Shown: in pieces, positions 10,042-17,271 of the stretch
How positions within the stretch are numbered: position 1 is the stretch's first letter
How the letters are laid out: the number at the start of each line of letters is the position of its first letter
Assembly: GCA_009711705.1 (NCBI GenBank)
Contig: VENG01000024.1
Span: 1 to 64,000, forward strand
DNA from: Bacillota bacterium
GTDB taxonomy: Bacteria > Bacillota > Desulfotomaculia > Desulfotomaculales > VENG01
Direction: 5' to 3'
DNA length: 64,000 nt
Program-made: the position numbers and the translations under genes
The notes under the pieces: generated by a model
The model's database searches: none
What the model was told of the DNA's origin: nothing
The model's input: the letters and a program-made list of their open reading frames with translations, nothing else

Positions 10042-10791
10042 TTAGTTTCCTTTTCTATTTTCCAAGTCCACACAACCAAATCCCTGCGAGTTTTTAGCCC
10101 CCAGACCGGCATCTACAGCTACCTGAAGAAGCTCTTTGGGGCCGCTAAGCTTCATGCGACAGGAGTACCCTTTGATTACGGTTTGCTTATATATGGTGAT
10201 ATTCATCCGGGGACGGTTAAGCTGTTCCACATCAAGCTTCTCAGCCGGGGCCTTATAGCCGTGAAAAGCTTCGTATTTTTTGCGCAGGTTATTATCCAAT
10301 TGCTCTACAAATTCTTTTTCACCTGGCTGAAAGTAACATGTGTACTTTCCTCCGCCCGGTTTAACAAAGGTACTGTACACTACAACCGGAGAGATTAGAT
10401 TTAAGTTTACGGTATCGAAAGAGACTTCTCTCTTGTCGGCTGTAATGCCGGCAACCTCAACAATATCTTTCCCCAGGCGTATTTCCCCTTCTCCCAGCAT
10501 ACAACCCATTAAAGAAGTGCAAAACTCCTTTATGGGCGAAGAAATATAAAGCCTGGCACCTTCCGGAAAAGATATCTGTTTCTTGTCCCGGTCCAGGTGG
10601 TAGGTTCCCAGCAGCCGAGAAAAGGTAAAAAATTTAAAACTACGGCCATTATGCACATATCCGCTGTTATGAAGAAAATCTGCAAGTTCAGGGGAAATGT
10701 TCTCGTAAATGGCGCCCTGGATGAGGCGGTTGTAGTGAATCGGTACAACAAAGTTTTTATTTTTTGCTTGTAACGTCAGACAGAGTCGCAA
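10042..10791 (-). CDS. cas6: CRISPR repeat endoribonuclease Cas6
   Basis: A 249-aa protein with two ferredoxin-like halves. The N-terminus has HYNRLIQGAIY, where the histidine near residue 19 could serve in catalysis. The C-terminus ends with the glycine-rich GLGAKNSQGFGCV loop, the hallmark of Cas6. It cuts pre-crRNA inside each repeat, leaving the AUUGAAAC handle. TTG at 10791 follows GGAGG. It is the first gene of the cas operon. Both repeat variants in this window share the 3' part of the repeat, so a single Cas6 could process both arrays (inference). Confidence 0.95.
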   Translation of the reverse strand: MRLCLTLQAKNKNFVVPIHYNRLIQGAIYENISPELADFLHNSGYVHNGRSFKFFTFSRLLGTYHLDRDKKQISFPEGARLYISSPIKEFCTSLMGCMLGEGEIRLGKDIVEVAGITADKREVSFDTVNLNLISPVVVYSTFVKPGGGKYTCYFQPGEKEFVEQLDNNLRKKYEAFHGYKAPAEKLDVEQLNRPRMNITIYKQTVIKGYSCRMKLSGPKELLQVAVDAGLGAKNSQGFGCVDLENRKGN

Positions 10792-10940
10792 AATGTAACC
10801 TCCACGGCAATAATAAGGTAATTCACCATACTATTTCCATATTTGTCCTAACAATCCTTTGTTTCCGATTTATTATTTTATACTTTACATCATTTGTAGG
10901 GAAAATTTTTTTCAAAAAATGACCCTCGACAGACGAAACT

Positions 10941-10987
10941 AAAAAGGACTGACTGCTTTCAAAAAACAGATGCAGTAGTCCTTTTTC
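10941..10987. terminator. Bidirectional terminator between array 2 and cas6
   Basis: The stem AAAAAGGACT..ACTGC pairs with GCAGTAGTCCTTTTT across a 15-base loop with one bulged base. T-runs follow on both strands. On the minus strand it would stop array 2 pre-crRNA before it reaches the cas operon. The rest of 10792-11100 is AT-rich and must hold the cas6 promoter, which I cannot pin down; a 69-codon open frame there has no ribosome binding site and I do not call it. Confidence 0.75.
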
Positions 10988-11100
10988 TAGTAGCTTATTG
11001 CTCGTAATTTTTACAACAATGTTCTTTGGCAATCTAGCTTAATATGCCATTATCCGGTATGTGTTACAAAAGGAAGAACTTAAAAAACACGATTAATTTA

Positions 11101-12337
11101 GTTTCAATTCCTTATAGGTAGGCTACGGCCCATGTTTCGCTTTCGCCCACTTGGTTGCCAACTGGAGTTTCAATTCCTTATAGGTAGGCTACGGCCGAAG
11201 CAAATCCTAGTGGTTCTGAATGGGATGTAGTATTGGTTTCAATTCCTTATAGGTAGGCTACGGCCGGAGCGGTTGCAGGATATAAGCGAAGCCGATGCTA
11301 GTTTCAATTCCTTATAGGTAGGCTACGGCCAAAGAAAAGCTCCCGAAGGAGCTCAAAGGTTCAGATGTTTCAATTCCTTATAGGTAGGCTACGGCCTGGA
11401 AATGTTAATTTCGCGGGAGGAACCATCACCGGAAGTTTCAATTCCTTATAGGTAGGCTACGGCCTCTGCACCCGGTTAGCCAACACCTTTCTCCGTTGGG
11501 CGTTTCAATTCCTTATAGGTAGGCTACGGCCACTATCCTGTCTGTCGCAGCGGGAGCGGGAAGCGTTGTTTCAATTCCTTATAGGTAGGCTACGGCCAAT
11601 CAATAAGGCGGTGATTAAATGAGTGTCTACAGGAGTTTCAATTCCTTATAGGTAGGCTACGGCCGGAAGTCATGGACTTAGTTGACCAGGGCGCGGAGGT
11701 TGAGTTTCAATTCCTTATAGGTAGGCTACGGCCGGAAAAAACGTCATAGGGCGTGGAGGTATAACTTTGTTGTTTCAATTCCTTATAGGTAGGCTACGGC
11801 CCCAAGAAAGAGATCGAAGATTTCAGAGAAGATATATGTTTCAATTCCTTATAGGTAGGCTACGGCCTTCTGCCTCCCATCTGCCAACCGGCTACATATT
11901 CGTCAGTTTCAATTCCTTATAGGTAGGCTACGGCCATCTCCCCAATCACGCATACGTCTAGCATCGGGGGCAGGTTTCAATTCCTTATAGGTAGGCTACG
12001 GCCAGCCCTCCCCTACATACTAGTTCTCTAGGAGGAGATGTTTCAATTCCTTATAGGTAGGCTACGGCCACAGAGCCTGCATTGGAACAAAATCTTTGAT
12101 AAAGCATGTTTCAATTCCTTATAGGTAGGCTACGGCCGATACAATCGCAACGGCCTTTCCGCTGGGGGTAAAGTGTTTCAATTCCTTATAGGTAGGCTAC
12201 GGCCTGGGACTGTGAGTGTGCTTTGATTCTAAATTGGTGTATGTTTCAATTCCTTATAGGTAGGCTACGGCCGAATATCATGCCGGCCTGCAGCAGTTCT
12301 TCCCGATGTTTCAATTCCTTATAGGTAGGCTACGGCC
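11101..12337 (-). CRISPR. CRISPR array 2 (type I-B), 19 repeats / 18 spacers
   Basis: Nineteen identical 30-bp repeats run from 11101-11130 to 12308-12337 with spacers of 35-39 bp. The repeat matches array 1 except at bases 27-29 on the plus strand: it ends GGCTACGGCC rather than GGCTACAAGC. The shared ATTGAAAC end (minus strand) and a homologous leader on the right show it is transcribed leftward and belongs to the same I-B system. All repeats, including the leader-distal one, carry the array-specific variant. One spacer (11397-11434 side) and its neighbours show no match elsewhere in the window on reading. Confidence 0.98.
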
Positions 12338-12510
12338 CGATTTTTCGCATATTTTGTTTTGTTTGTGCCATTTTATCAGCAAAATTAGGCATTTAACAAG
12401 CACATAGTGATGATTTTTATTATCATTAGCTAAAATTACATCAAAAAACATGCCATTTTTTCCGTCGCCCCCCGGGGGTTTTTGCACTATTGGGTGTCGA
12501 CGGAAAAATT
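12338..12510 (-). promoter_or_regulatory. Leader of CRISPR array 2
   Basis: This region is homologous to leader 1, from the CGATTTTTCGCAT junction through to TTTTACAGG at the cas2 stop. It includes the dyad at 12457-12473 / 12492-12508. The left arm is identical to that of leader 1 but the right arm has changed (GGGTGTCGACGG), leaving two mismatches in the stem. On the minus strand TTGATG followed 16 bases later by TAATAA is a possible promoter; this is weak evidence. Confidence 0.82.
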
Positions 12511-12710
12511 TTACAGGCAAATATTTGCCCTTCTTTATGCCCATTATTTCGGCTTGAATACTGTAAGCAGTCTGAACACTTATATAATGACCTAGTATTC
12601 TCTGTCATCTAATCCTGCAGAATTCCACCATTTCCTAGCGGATTTTTTAAAACCTTCACCACTCATTTACATTTACATCATAAACCAATATTACAAACAT
12701 GTCCACACCC
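12511..12710 (-). pseudogene. cas2: Decayed second copy of cas2
   Basis: Directly beyond leader 2 the sequence still aligns with cas2 at 2025-2288. The region around the stop codon, a middle block with CTTGAATACTG and TATATAAT, and the 5' end with TTACATTTACATCATA and ACAAACATGTC are all recognisable. An internal stretch of roughly 80 bp is missing and many bases have changed. Read from its ATG it gives MFVILVYDVNVNE and then stops. No trace of cas1 lies upstream; similarity fades at the cas2 start. It shows that array 2 was founded or moved together with a leader-cas2 block. Confidence 0.85.
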
Positions 12711-12747
12711 CTTGACTACCACTTGTCAATAAAGGCACAGTCTTTTT

Positions 12748-12777
12748 TTGCTAAAAAGGCCAAGTCTTTGCTATAAT
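12748..12777 (+). promoter_or_regulatory. Sigma-A-type promoter for the DUF3795/flavoprotein genes
   Basis: TTGCTA at 12748-12753 and a perfect TATAAT at 12772-12777 are 18 bases apart. They lie about 45 bases before the start of the DUF3795 gene on the same strand. Confidence 0.6.
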
Positions 12778-12822
12778 TGATCTAACTATCTGACTATTTA
12801 AAAAAGAAAGGATGATGGAACA

Positions 12823-13245
12823 GTGCCAGATCTTTCCGCCCCCTGTGGTTTGCTTTGCAGCGCATGTCCCCTCTACCAGGCTGAACAAGACCCTGCATTT
12901 AACAAAAAACTGGCCGAAAAAATGAAAGTTGCGCCGGAACGTGCCAGATGCCCGGGTTGCCGCCCCTGTTCCGGCAAAGTTACCCCCATACCCGGCGGAT
13001 GTTCCACCTTTGATTGCGCCCAGGCCAAAGGCGTGGAATTCTGTTACCAGTGCGGTGATTTTCCCTGCCGCAGGCTGGCACCCTGTGCCGACCGCGCCGG
13101 TATTTTACCCCACAATTTCAAACTATACAGTCTCCAGGCGTTAAAGAAAATGGGCAGGAAAGCCTGGGAAGAAGAATACCCCACGCTGATCAGCCTTTAT
13201 TTCCGCGGTAAAATGAAACTGGGTGTCGGGCCGGAACTCGATTAG
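12823..13245 (+). CDS. DUF3795-type cysteine-rich protein
   Basis: This 140-aa protein opens LSAPCGLLCSACPLY and continues with CPGCRPCSG, CSTFDC and FCYQCGDFPCRR, the cysteine pattern of DUF3795 proteins, which probably bind zinc or an Fe-S cluster. No enzymatic role is established for the family. It starts with GTG at 12823 after AAGAAAGGATGATGG. It precedes the iron-sulfur flavoprotein by 43 bases on the same strand, so the two may share a transcript and a redox role (inference). Confidence 0.8.
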   Translation: MPDLSAPCGLLCSACPLYQAEQDPAFNKKLAEKMKVAPERARCPGCRPCSGKVTPIPGGCSTFDCAQAKGVEFCYQCGDFPCRRLAPCADRAGILPHNFKLYSLQALKKMGRKAWEEEYPTLISLYFRGKMKLGVGPELD

Positions 13246-13288
13246 AATGAGCCGGTTAACTACTTGAACTGATTAGGAGGAATTAGAC

Positions 13289-13909
13289 ATGAAAATCATT
13301 GCCATTAACGGAAGCCACAGAAAAAACAAAAATACCGCTGTCCTTCTTCGGGCGGTACTCGATGAGGCCGCTGCACAGGGCGCGTCCACTGAATTACTGG
13401 AGCTAGCTGACCACAATATCAAATTTTGTATTTCCTGCAACAAGTGCCTGGGCCGTAACCAGTGTACCATCAATGACGATGACATGAACAGCATGGCTGA
13501 AAAGCTGCTGGCCGCCGACGGCATCGTGCTGGGTTCCCCGGTGTACTGGGGAAATGTAACCGCCATGATGAAAAACTTCATGGACCGCTCACGCTGGATG
13601 CACATGTACAAAAATATGCTGGCTGGAAAGGCCGGGGCGGCAGTTACCAATGCCGGCTTGCGCAACGGTGGACAGGACTTGGTACTGCAAATCATGGAGC
13701 ATTACCTCTCCGGCCAGGGAATACAGCTGGTGGACGCCCGGGACCAGAACGCACCGCTGGCCTTTACCGGGGTAAGCGGCTCATTGCAGGCCGATTTTAA
13801 AGAAGGCAAAAACATCTGGCGCAGAAGCGTGGAGGAAGACGAGGGAGCAATGAAAGCCTGCCGCCAACTGGGCAGAAATATGGTAAAAACAGTGAAATCG
13901 TTCAGCTAA
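13289..13909 (+). CDS. Iron-sulfur flavoprotein, NADPH-dependent FMN reductase family
   Basis: A 206-aa flavodoxin-fold protein. The FMN phosphate loop is GSHRKNKNTAVLL near the N-terminus and the flavin-contacting loop is GSPVYWGNVTAMMKNFMDR. The compact motif CISCNKCLGRNQC (CX2CX2CX5C) matches the [4Fe-4S] site of the Isf family of anaerobes, which pass electrons between ferredoxin-like donors and FMN. A good AGGAGG precedes the ATG. Its last codons lie inside the left copy of an inverted repeat (13890-14033): the TAA stop is the centre of the palindrome GTTCAGCTAAAGCTGAAC, so the C-terminus may have been altered by the repeat. Confidence 0.85.
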   Translation: MKIIAINGSHRKNKNTAVLLRAVLDEAAAQGASTELLELADHNIKFCISCNKCLGRNQCTINDDDMNSMAEKLLAADGIVLGSPVYWGNVTAMMKNFMDRSRWMHMYKNMLAGKAGAAVTNAGLRNGGQDLVLQIMEHYLSGQGIQLVDARDQNAPLAFTGVSGSLQADFKEGKNIWRRSVEEDEGAMKACRQLGRNMVKTVKSFS

Positions 13910-14033
13910 AGCTGAACATCGGGGCTTAAGAGGAAAGGGGACACACCTCCTGCGGAGGAATGTCCCCAACTGGTGGGATTCAACTCCAACTGAAGAAAAA
14001 TAGTGCAAACTCCCACTTATAGAAGTGGGAGTC
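13890..14033 (+). repeat. Left inverted repeat flanking the lipoprotein pair
   Basis: An approximately 145-bp sequence that recurs in opposite orientation at 16994-17138 with few mismatches. It contains four consecutive hairpins. The first is the palindrome at 13900-13916. The second is GGGGACACACCTCC..GGAGGAATGTCCCC. The third is a looser TGGTGGG/CAACTCC element. The last is ACTCCCACTT..AAGTGGGAGT at 14009-14033. Related GGGGACATTCC hairpins recur at 31131-31520. The innermost base touches the stop codon of the FG-GAP lipoprotein, so the last hairpin may act as its transcript end. Confidence 0.85.
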
Positions 14034-14728
14034 TATAATTGGCCGTCATTGCTGTCAAATATGTCCAACCGGGAAAAACCCCAGCCGTTCCATTTCCAGA
14101 TGGTTACTTTCCTCTTCCCGGGATTGGTGTAACTGCCCTCCACGGCTACCAGTTCATTCTCCCCGTCATCGTTAATGTCTAAAAGGGCGGCCCAGTGGTT
14201 GGGCATGTCCAGGTTGGAGGACTGCCACACCGGTTTTATGTCCCCCTTTTCCAGCCTGAAAATGAACAGGTGATTTTTAATTTCTTTGTCTTCTCCTTTT
14301 ACCCAGAAAGGCCTCTGAGGGCCAAAGCTTCCCTGTTTCCAAACCAAAAGGTTTAGCTCCGGCGTGCCATCGTTGTCGGCGTCCCCCAAAAAGAAATAGT
14401 CCACCCACCAGTCACGTGGTGAACACCAAAAAAAGCCGGAGCCGATCTGCACCGTTATTTCCCCGTCTTGCAAAGAGATTTTTTCCGGGGTACCGTCCCC
14501 GTCCAGATCAAATTGGCGGTGTTTAACCAGCCTGTATTCCGGGCGGTCCCTTAGGGCCTGAGATATTTGGGATTCCGAAATTTCCGCTAGCTTTAGCTTG
14601 TTATTTTCGAAGGCTGTAAAGCCCCGGCTTTCCACGGTCCCGACAGGCTGCACCGTGCCACCTGAACCGGAGCAGCCCGGACAACCCGCCACCAGCACAA
14701 GAAACAGCAGCAAACAAGCTAGTCTCAC
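14033..14728 (-). CDS. Lipoprotein with FG-GAP/VCBS-like calcium-binding repeats
   Basis: This 231-aa protein has a signal peptide and lipobox (LVLVAGC, Cys near residue 15), so it should be an outer-face membrane lipoprotein. Three acidic loops, DLDGDGTPEKISL, DADNDGTPELNLL and DINDDGENELVAV, match the FG-GAP/VCBS repeat type that binds calcium in beta-propeller blades. No enzymatic motif is visible. It starts with GTG overlapping the stop of the DUF3160 gene (GTGA), so the two are cotranslated. Together they are the whole cargo between two inverted repeats. Confidence 0.75.
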   Translation of the reverse strand: MRLACLLLFLVLVAGCPGCSGSGGTVQPVGTVESRGFTAFENNKLKLAEISESQISQALRDRPEYRLVKHRQFDLDGDGTPEKISLQDGEITVQIGSGFFWCSPRDWWVDYFFLGDADNDGTPELNLLVWKQGSFGPQRPFWVKGEDKEIKNHLFIFRLEKGDIKPVWQSSNLDMPNHWAALLDINDDGENELVAVEGSYTNPGKRKVTIWKWNGWGFSRLDIFDSNDGQL

Positions 14729-16887
14729 GGGGCAACAAAGTTTTCAGTCCATCGGGCCAAGGGCGGTGCCTGATCGGAGTCCAGCATTTGTTGCCATTTT
14801 TTGTCCGTTAAGCGGTCGTTTAGGGGCCAGGGGAATTCGTAGTGAGAATAAACACCGCCCCGGGCAATTCTCAAGCTGCCGTCAACGGGCACCACGGCAT
14901 AAATGGGAAAGATGTGACCGGTGGCCTCTTCCAGTACCAATCCATTAGGGTCAGTGGCCACATCGGCCACCAGCGCTGCCGGGTTGTCACCTATAGCGGA
15001 GCGGTGATCCACCCCTTCATCCCTGAGGGCCTCCAACCAAAAGTGTTCCAGCTGCCCGCCGTAGGAGCGAATTAGGTCGTACTCGTCCCCGGTAAGCGGT
15101 TTATTGGAGAGTTCCTTTTCCGATATGGTCTTTAAGGCCAGCGCCAGTTGTTCCAGACGATCCAGGCTGTCCCGGTCCCTTTGGTCCAAAAGATCCCTTT
15201 CCGTTAGCCCCTCCCGGGTCATATCCACCAGTGCGGCCAGGCGGGCATACAGGTGCGGGTTGGGCTCCACGTACCCCCGGTCATCTACGTTTTCCATGCC
15301 GCCGCCCATTTCAGCATATACCTGTTTGGCGTACAGTATGGTATCGTGCTTCAGCTCTGTCCAGCTGGCTAAATAGGTATTCAGACCTTTTCTGGTCCAA
15401 GCCTCGCCTTGCATAAAGAAAGGGTATCCCTCCCCCTTTTCTTCCAGCAAAGAATCAAGGGTATACAGCCAACCCCAATAAAGGTTTTGGTTCCAGGTTT
15501 CTCTGTCCAAACCGGCAATATAATTCTGCAGTTTACTCATATTCTCAGGGTAGCCGGGGTAGCTCGTTTCCCCCTCCGCCTTCAGAATGTCATAAGCTTC
15601 AACGGAGCCCATGGCGGCTGGAATATCCAGGGCTCTGGGCAGCAATCTCCTTTCGCCTGCACTGTTTTCCTTTACCTCGCGGTAAACCAGCCGCTGGAAA
15701 ACTGAGGCATCCAGGGTAAACCTTTGCCCCATGAACCGAAAGCCCTTTATTTCCCTGACCCGGTCAGGCTGAATTTCCTCCTCAAACACGGGAACTGAAT
15801 TTATGACCGGGGGTTTCAGCCTTGCCGCTTCCCTCATAAAGGTTTCCCACTTTTCCCCGCCGGAAGTGACTTCTTTGAGCCCGGCCCCGCTGCCGTGGGT
15901 TTTATCCAGCAGTTCCCGGTACTGCGGGTAAGAAAGATCATCACTTTTGCCTACAAAAAAGTTGGTGGGCTGGTAAATATTATCCCAACTCTGGCGGCTA
16001 TCGCTAGAATCAAGGGCCAGGGTCATTAAAACAGCGGATTTGGTTTCATCTTCACTCTTGAGCCGAAAGGTCATTCTCCCATACCACATCATGGCCTGAA
16101 AATATGACTGTAGAAGTTCACTATGGGCATAATGGCCCCTGGGAATATACTGCGAATAGTCCTCCTGCAGCGCATCCGGGCCCTTCAGGTCTTGCCCCAT
16201 GTTCATAAGAGGGGAATCCTGGATGCCTGAGCTGTCTTCAATTAGGGCCAGCTCATTTTCCACTTCCCCCTGCACCTGTGCCGGAACCGGCATTTTAGGG
16301 TCTAAAAGCCTTCCGGCCACAGCGAAAAAGCCCAAATTTCTCTTGGCGGCGTTCTCCCACCCGGTACCCTTAAGATCTGCGTATTGTTCTTCAGACAAAG
16401 AGAGCATAGCAGCAGTTACTTTTTTTAATTCCGGGGCTAGCTTTTCCTTTTCCGTAACCCGTAAGAGGTGGCTGAAAAATAGGTGGTAGTTGTGCAGCAT
16501 AGAGTCGGTGGTGATAAAGCTGGGTACCGGCTCAAATGCATAGCGGTTCATTTCATAGAGCATGAAAAATTCCCGGAACTGGCCTGGCTCCACCACAAAG
16601 CCGTTCTCCACCAGTAACTGCTTGGCCTCCGGGGACAACTCGAACATATCCCGGTTAATTACATTCCTCAGGCCGGTTTCCACAGTGTAGGGCTCTACAC
16701 CCGGGGAGGCATCCACCGGCACCTCTTTATATGAGGCAAACTCTGAGGCGTAGGCGGTCGGCGGCCGGGATGCCTCCGGGTCCGGTTCCTTTGCCTCCCG
16801 CCCCGATTCCGAGCAGCTTGTCAGAGCTGTCGCCAGCAGTAAAAGAATACACAGCGCCCACATCATTTTGTTTCTTTGCACCGACAA
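14725..16887 (-). CDS. DUF3160-domain lipoprotein
   Basis: This 720-aa protein has a signal peptide ending in a lipobox (ALTSC, around residue 24). The block FMLYEMNRYAFEPVPSFITTDSMLHNYH and the later long helical part are typical of DUF3160, a secreted family of unknown function in Firmicutes and archaea. No catalytic motif stands out. It is probably anchored on the outer face of the membrane. TTG at 16887 or the GTG two codons on could start it; AGAGGGGG lies just upstream. It forms a two-gene operon with the FG-GAP lipoprotein. Confidence 0.85.
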   Translation of the reverse strand: MSVQRNKMMWALCILLLLATALTSCSESGREAKEPDPEASRPPTAYASEFASYKEVPVDASPGVEPYTVETGLRNVINRDMFELSPEAKQLLVENGFVVEPGQFREFFMLYEMNRYAFEPVPSFITTDSMLHNYHLFFSHLLRVTEKEKLAPELKKVTAAMLSLSEEQYADLKGTGWENAAKRNLGFFAVAGRLLDPKMPVPAQVQGEVENELALIEDSSGIQDSPLMNMGQDLKGPDALQEDYSQYIPRGHYAHSELLQSYFQAMMWYGRMTFRLKSEDETKSAVLMTLALDSSDSRQSWDNIYQPTNFFVGKSDDLSYPQYRELLDKTHGSGAGLKEVTSGGEKWETFMREAARLKPPVINSVPVFEEEIQPDRVREIKGFRFMGQRFTLDASVFQRLVYREVKENSAGERRLLPRALDIPAAMGSVEAYDILKAEGETSYPGYPENMSKLQNYIAGLDRETWNQNLYWGWLYTLDSLLEEKGEGYPFFMQGEAWTRKGLNTYLASWTELKHDTILYAKQVYAEMGGGMENVDDRGYVEPNPHLYARLAALVDMTREGLTERDLLDQRDRDSLDRLEQLALALKTISEKELSNKPLTGDEYDLIRSYGGQLEHFWLEALRDEGVDHRSAIGDNPAALVADVATDPNGLVLEEATGHIFPIYAVVPVDGSLRIARGGVYSHYEFPWPLNDRLTDKKWQQMLDSDQAPPLARWTENFVAP

Positions 16888-16993
16888 TATTCCCCCTCTA
16901 AGAAATTTCTTTCCAGTATTTTTCTACCTTGCCGGTACGAAACCTTTTTAACTCCAAGAAAAGAACACCGTAGGCTCTTTATCTGATTTCTAA

Positions 16994-17138
16994 GACTCCC
17001 ACTTCTATAAGTGGGAGTTTGCACTTTTTTTCTTCAGGTGGGGTTGAACCCCCACCAGTTGGGGACATTCCTCCGCAGGAGATGTGTCCCCTTTCCTCTT
17101 TAGCTCCGATGTTCAGCTTTAGCTGAACGAGTTCACTG
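16994..17138 (-). repeat. Right inverted repeat flanking the lipoprotein pair
   Basis: Inverted copy of 13890-14033, with the same four hairpins in mirrored order. They run from GACTCCCACTT..AAGTGGGAGTT at 16994 out to the palindrome GTTCAGCTTTAGCTGAAC at 17111-17128. The copy even includes bases that encode the flavoprotein C-terminus at the other end. The surrounding gap (16888-17271) otherwise contains the upstream regions of the DUF3160 gene and of the c-di-GMP enzyme. Confidence 0.85.
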
Positions 17139-17271
17139 ATCTAGTAAAGTTTATTTTTGTATCCAGTACTGCCCGTACGGTGAACTTGTCAAAGTTTTTC
17201 CATAAAAGAAGGAATTACAAGGAATGTTGCCGAAATTTGGCTATATTTGCTATCTAAAGGAGAGATTTTGC

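Noticed and set aside
10823..11032. 69-codon frame between cas6 and array 2
   Set aside because: No ribosome binding site, no recognisable family, and it runs through the bidirectional terminator.
12311..12544. Frame across leader 2 and the last repeat
   Set aside because: It is made of leader and repeat DNA; the matching frame at leader 1 reads differently.
13304..13320. Functional link between the flavoprotein pair and CRISPR
   Set aside because: The pair has its own promoter and faces away from the cas operon; nothing in the sequence ties it to immunity.
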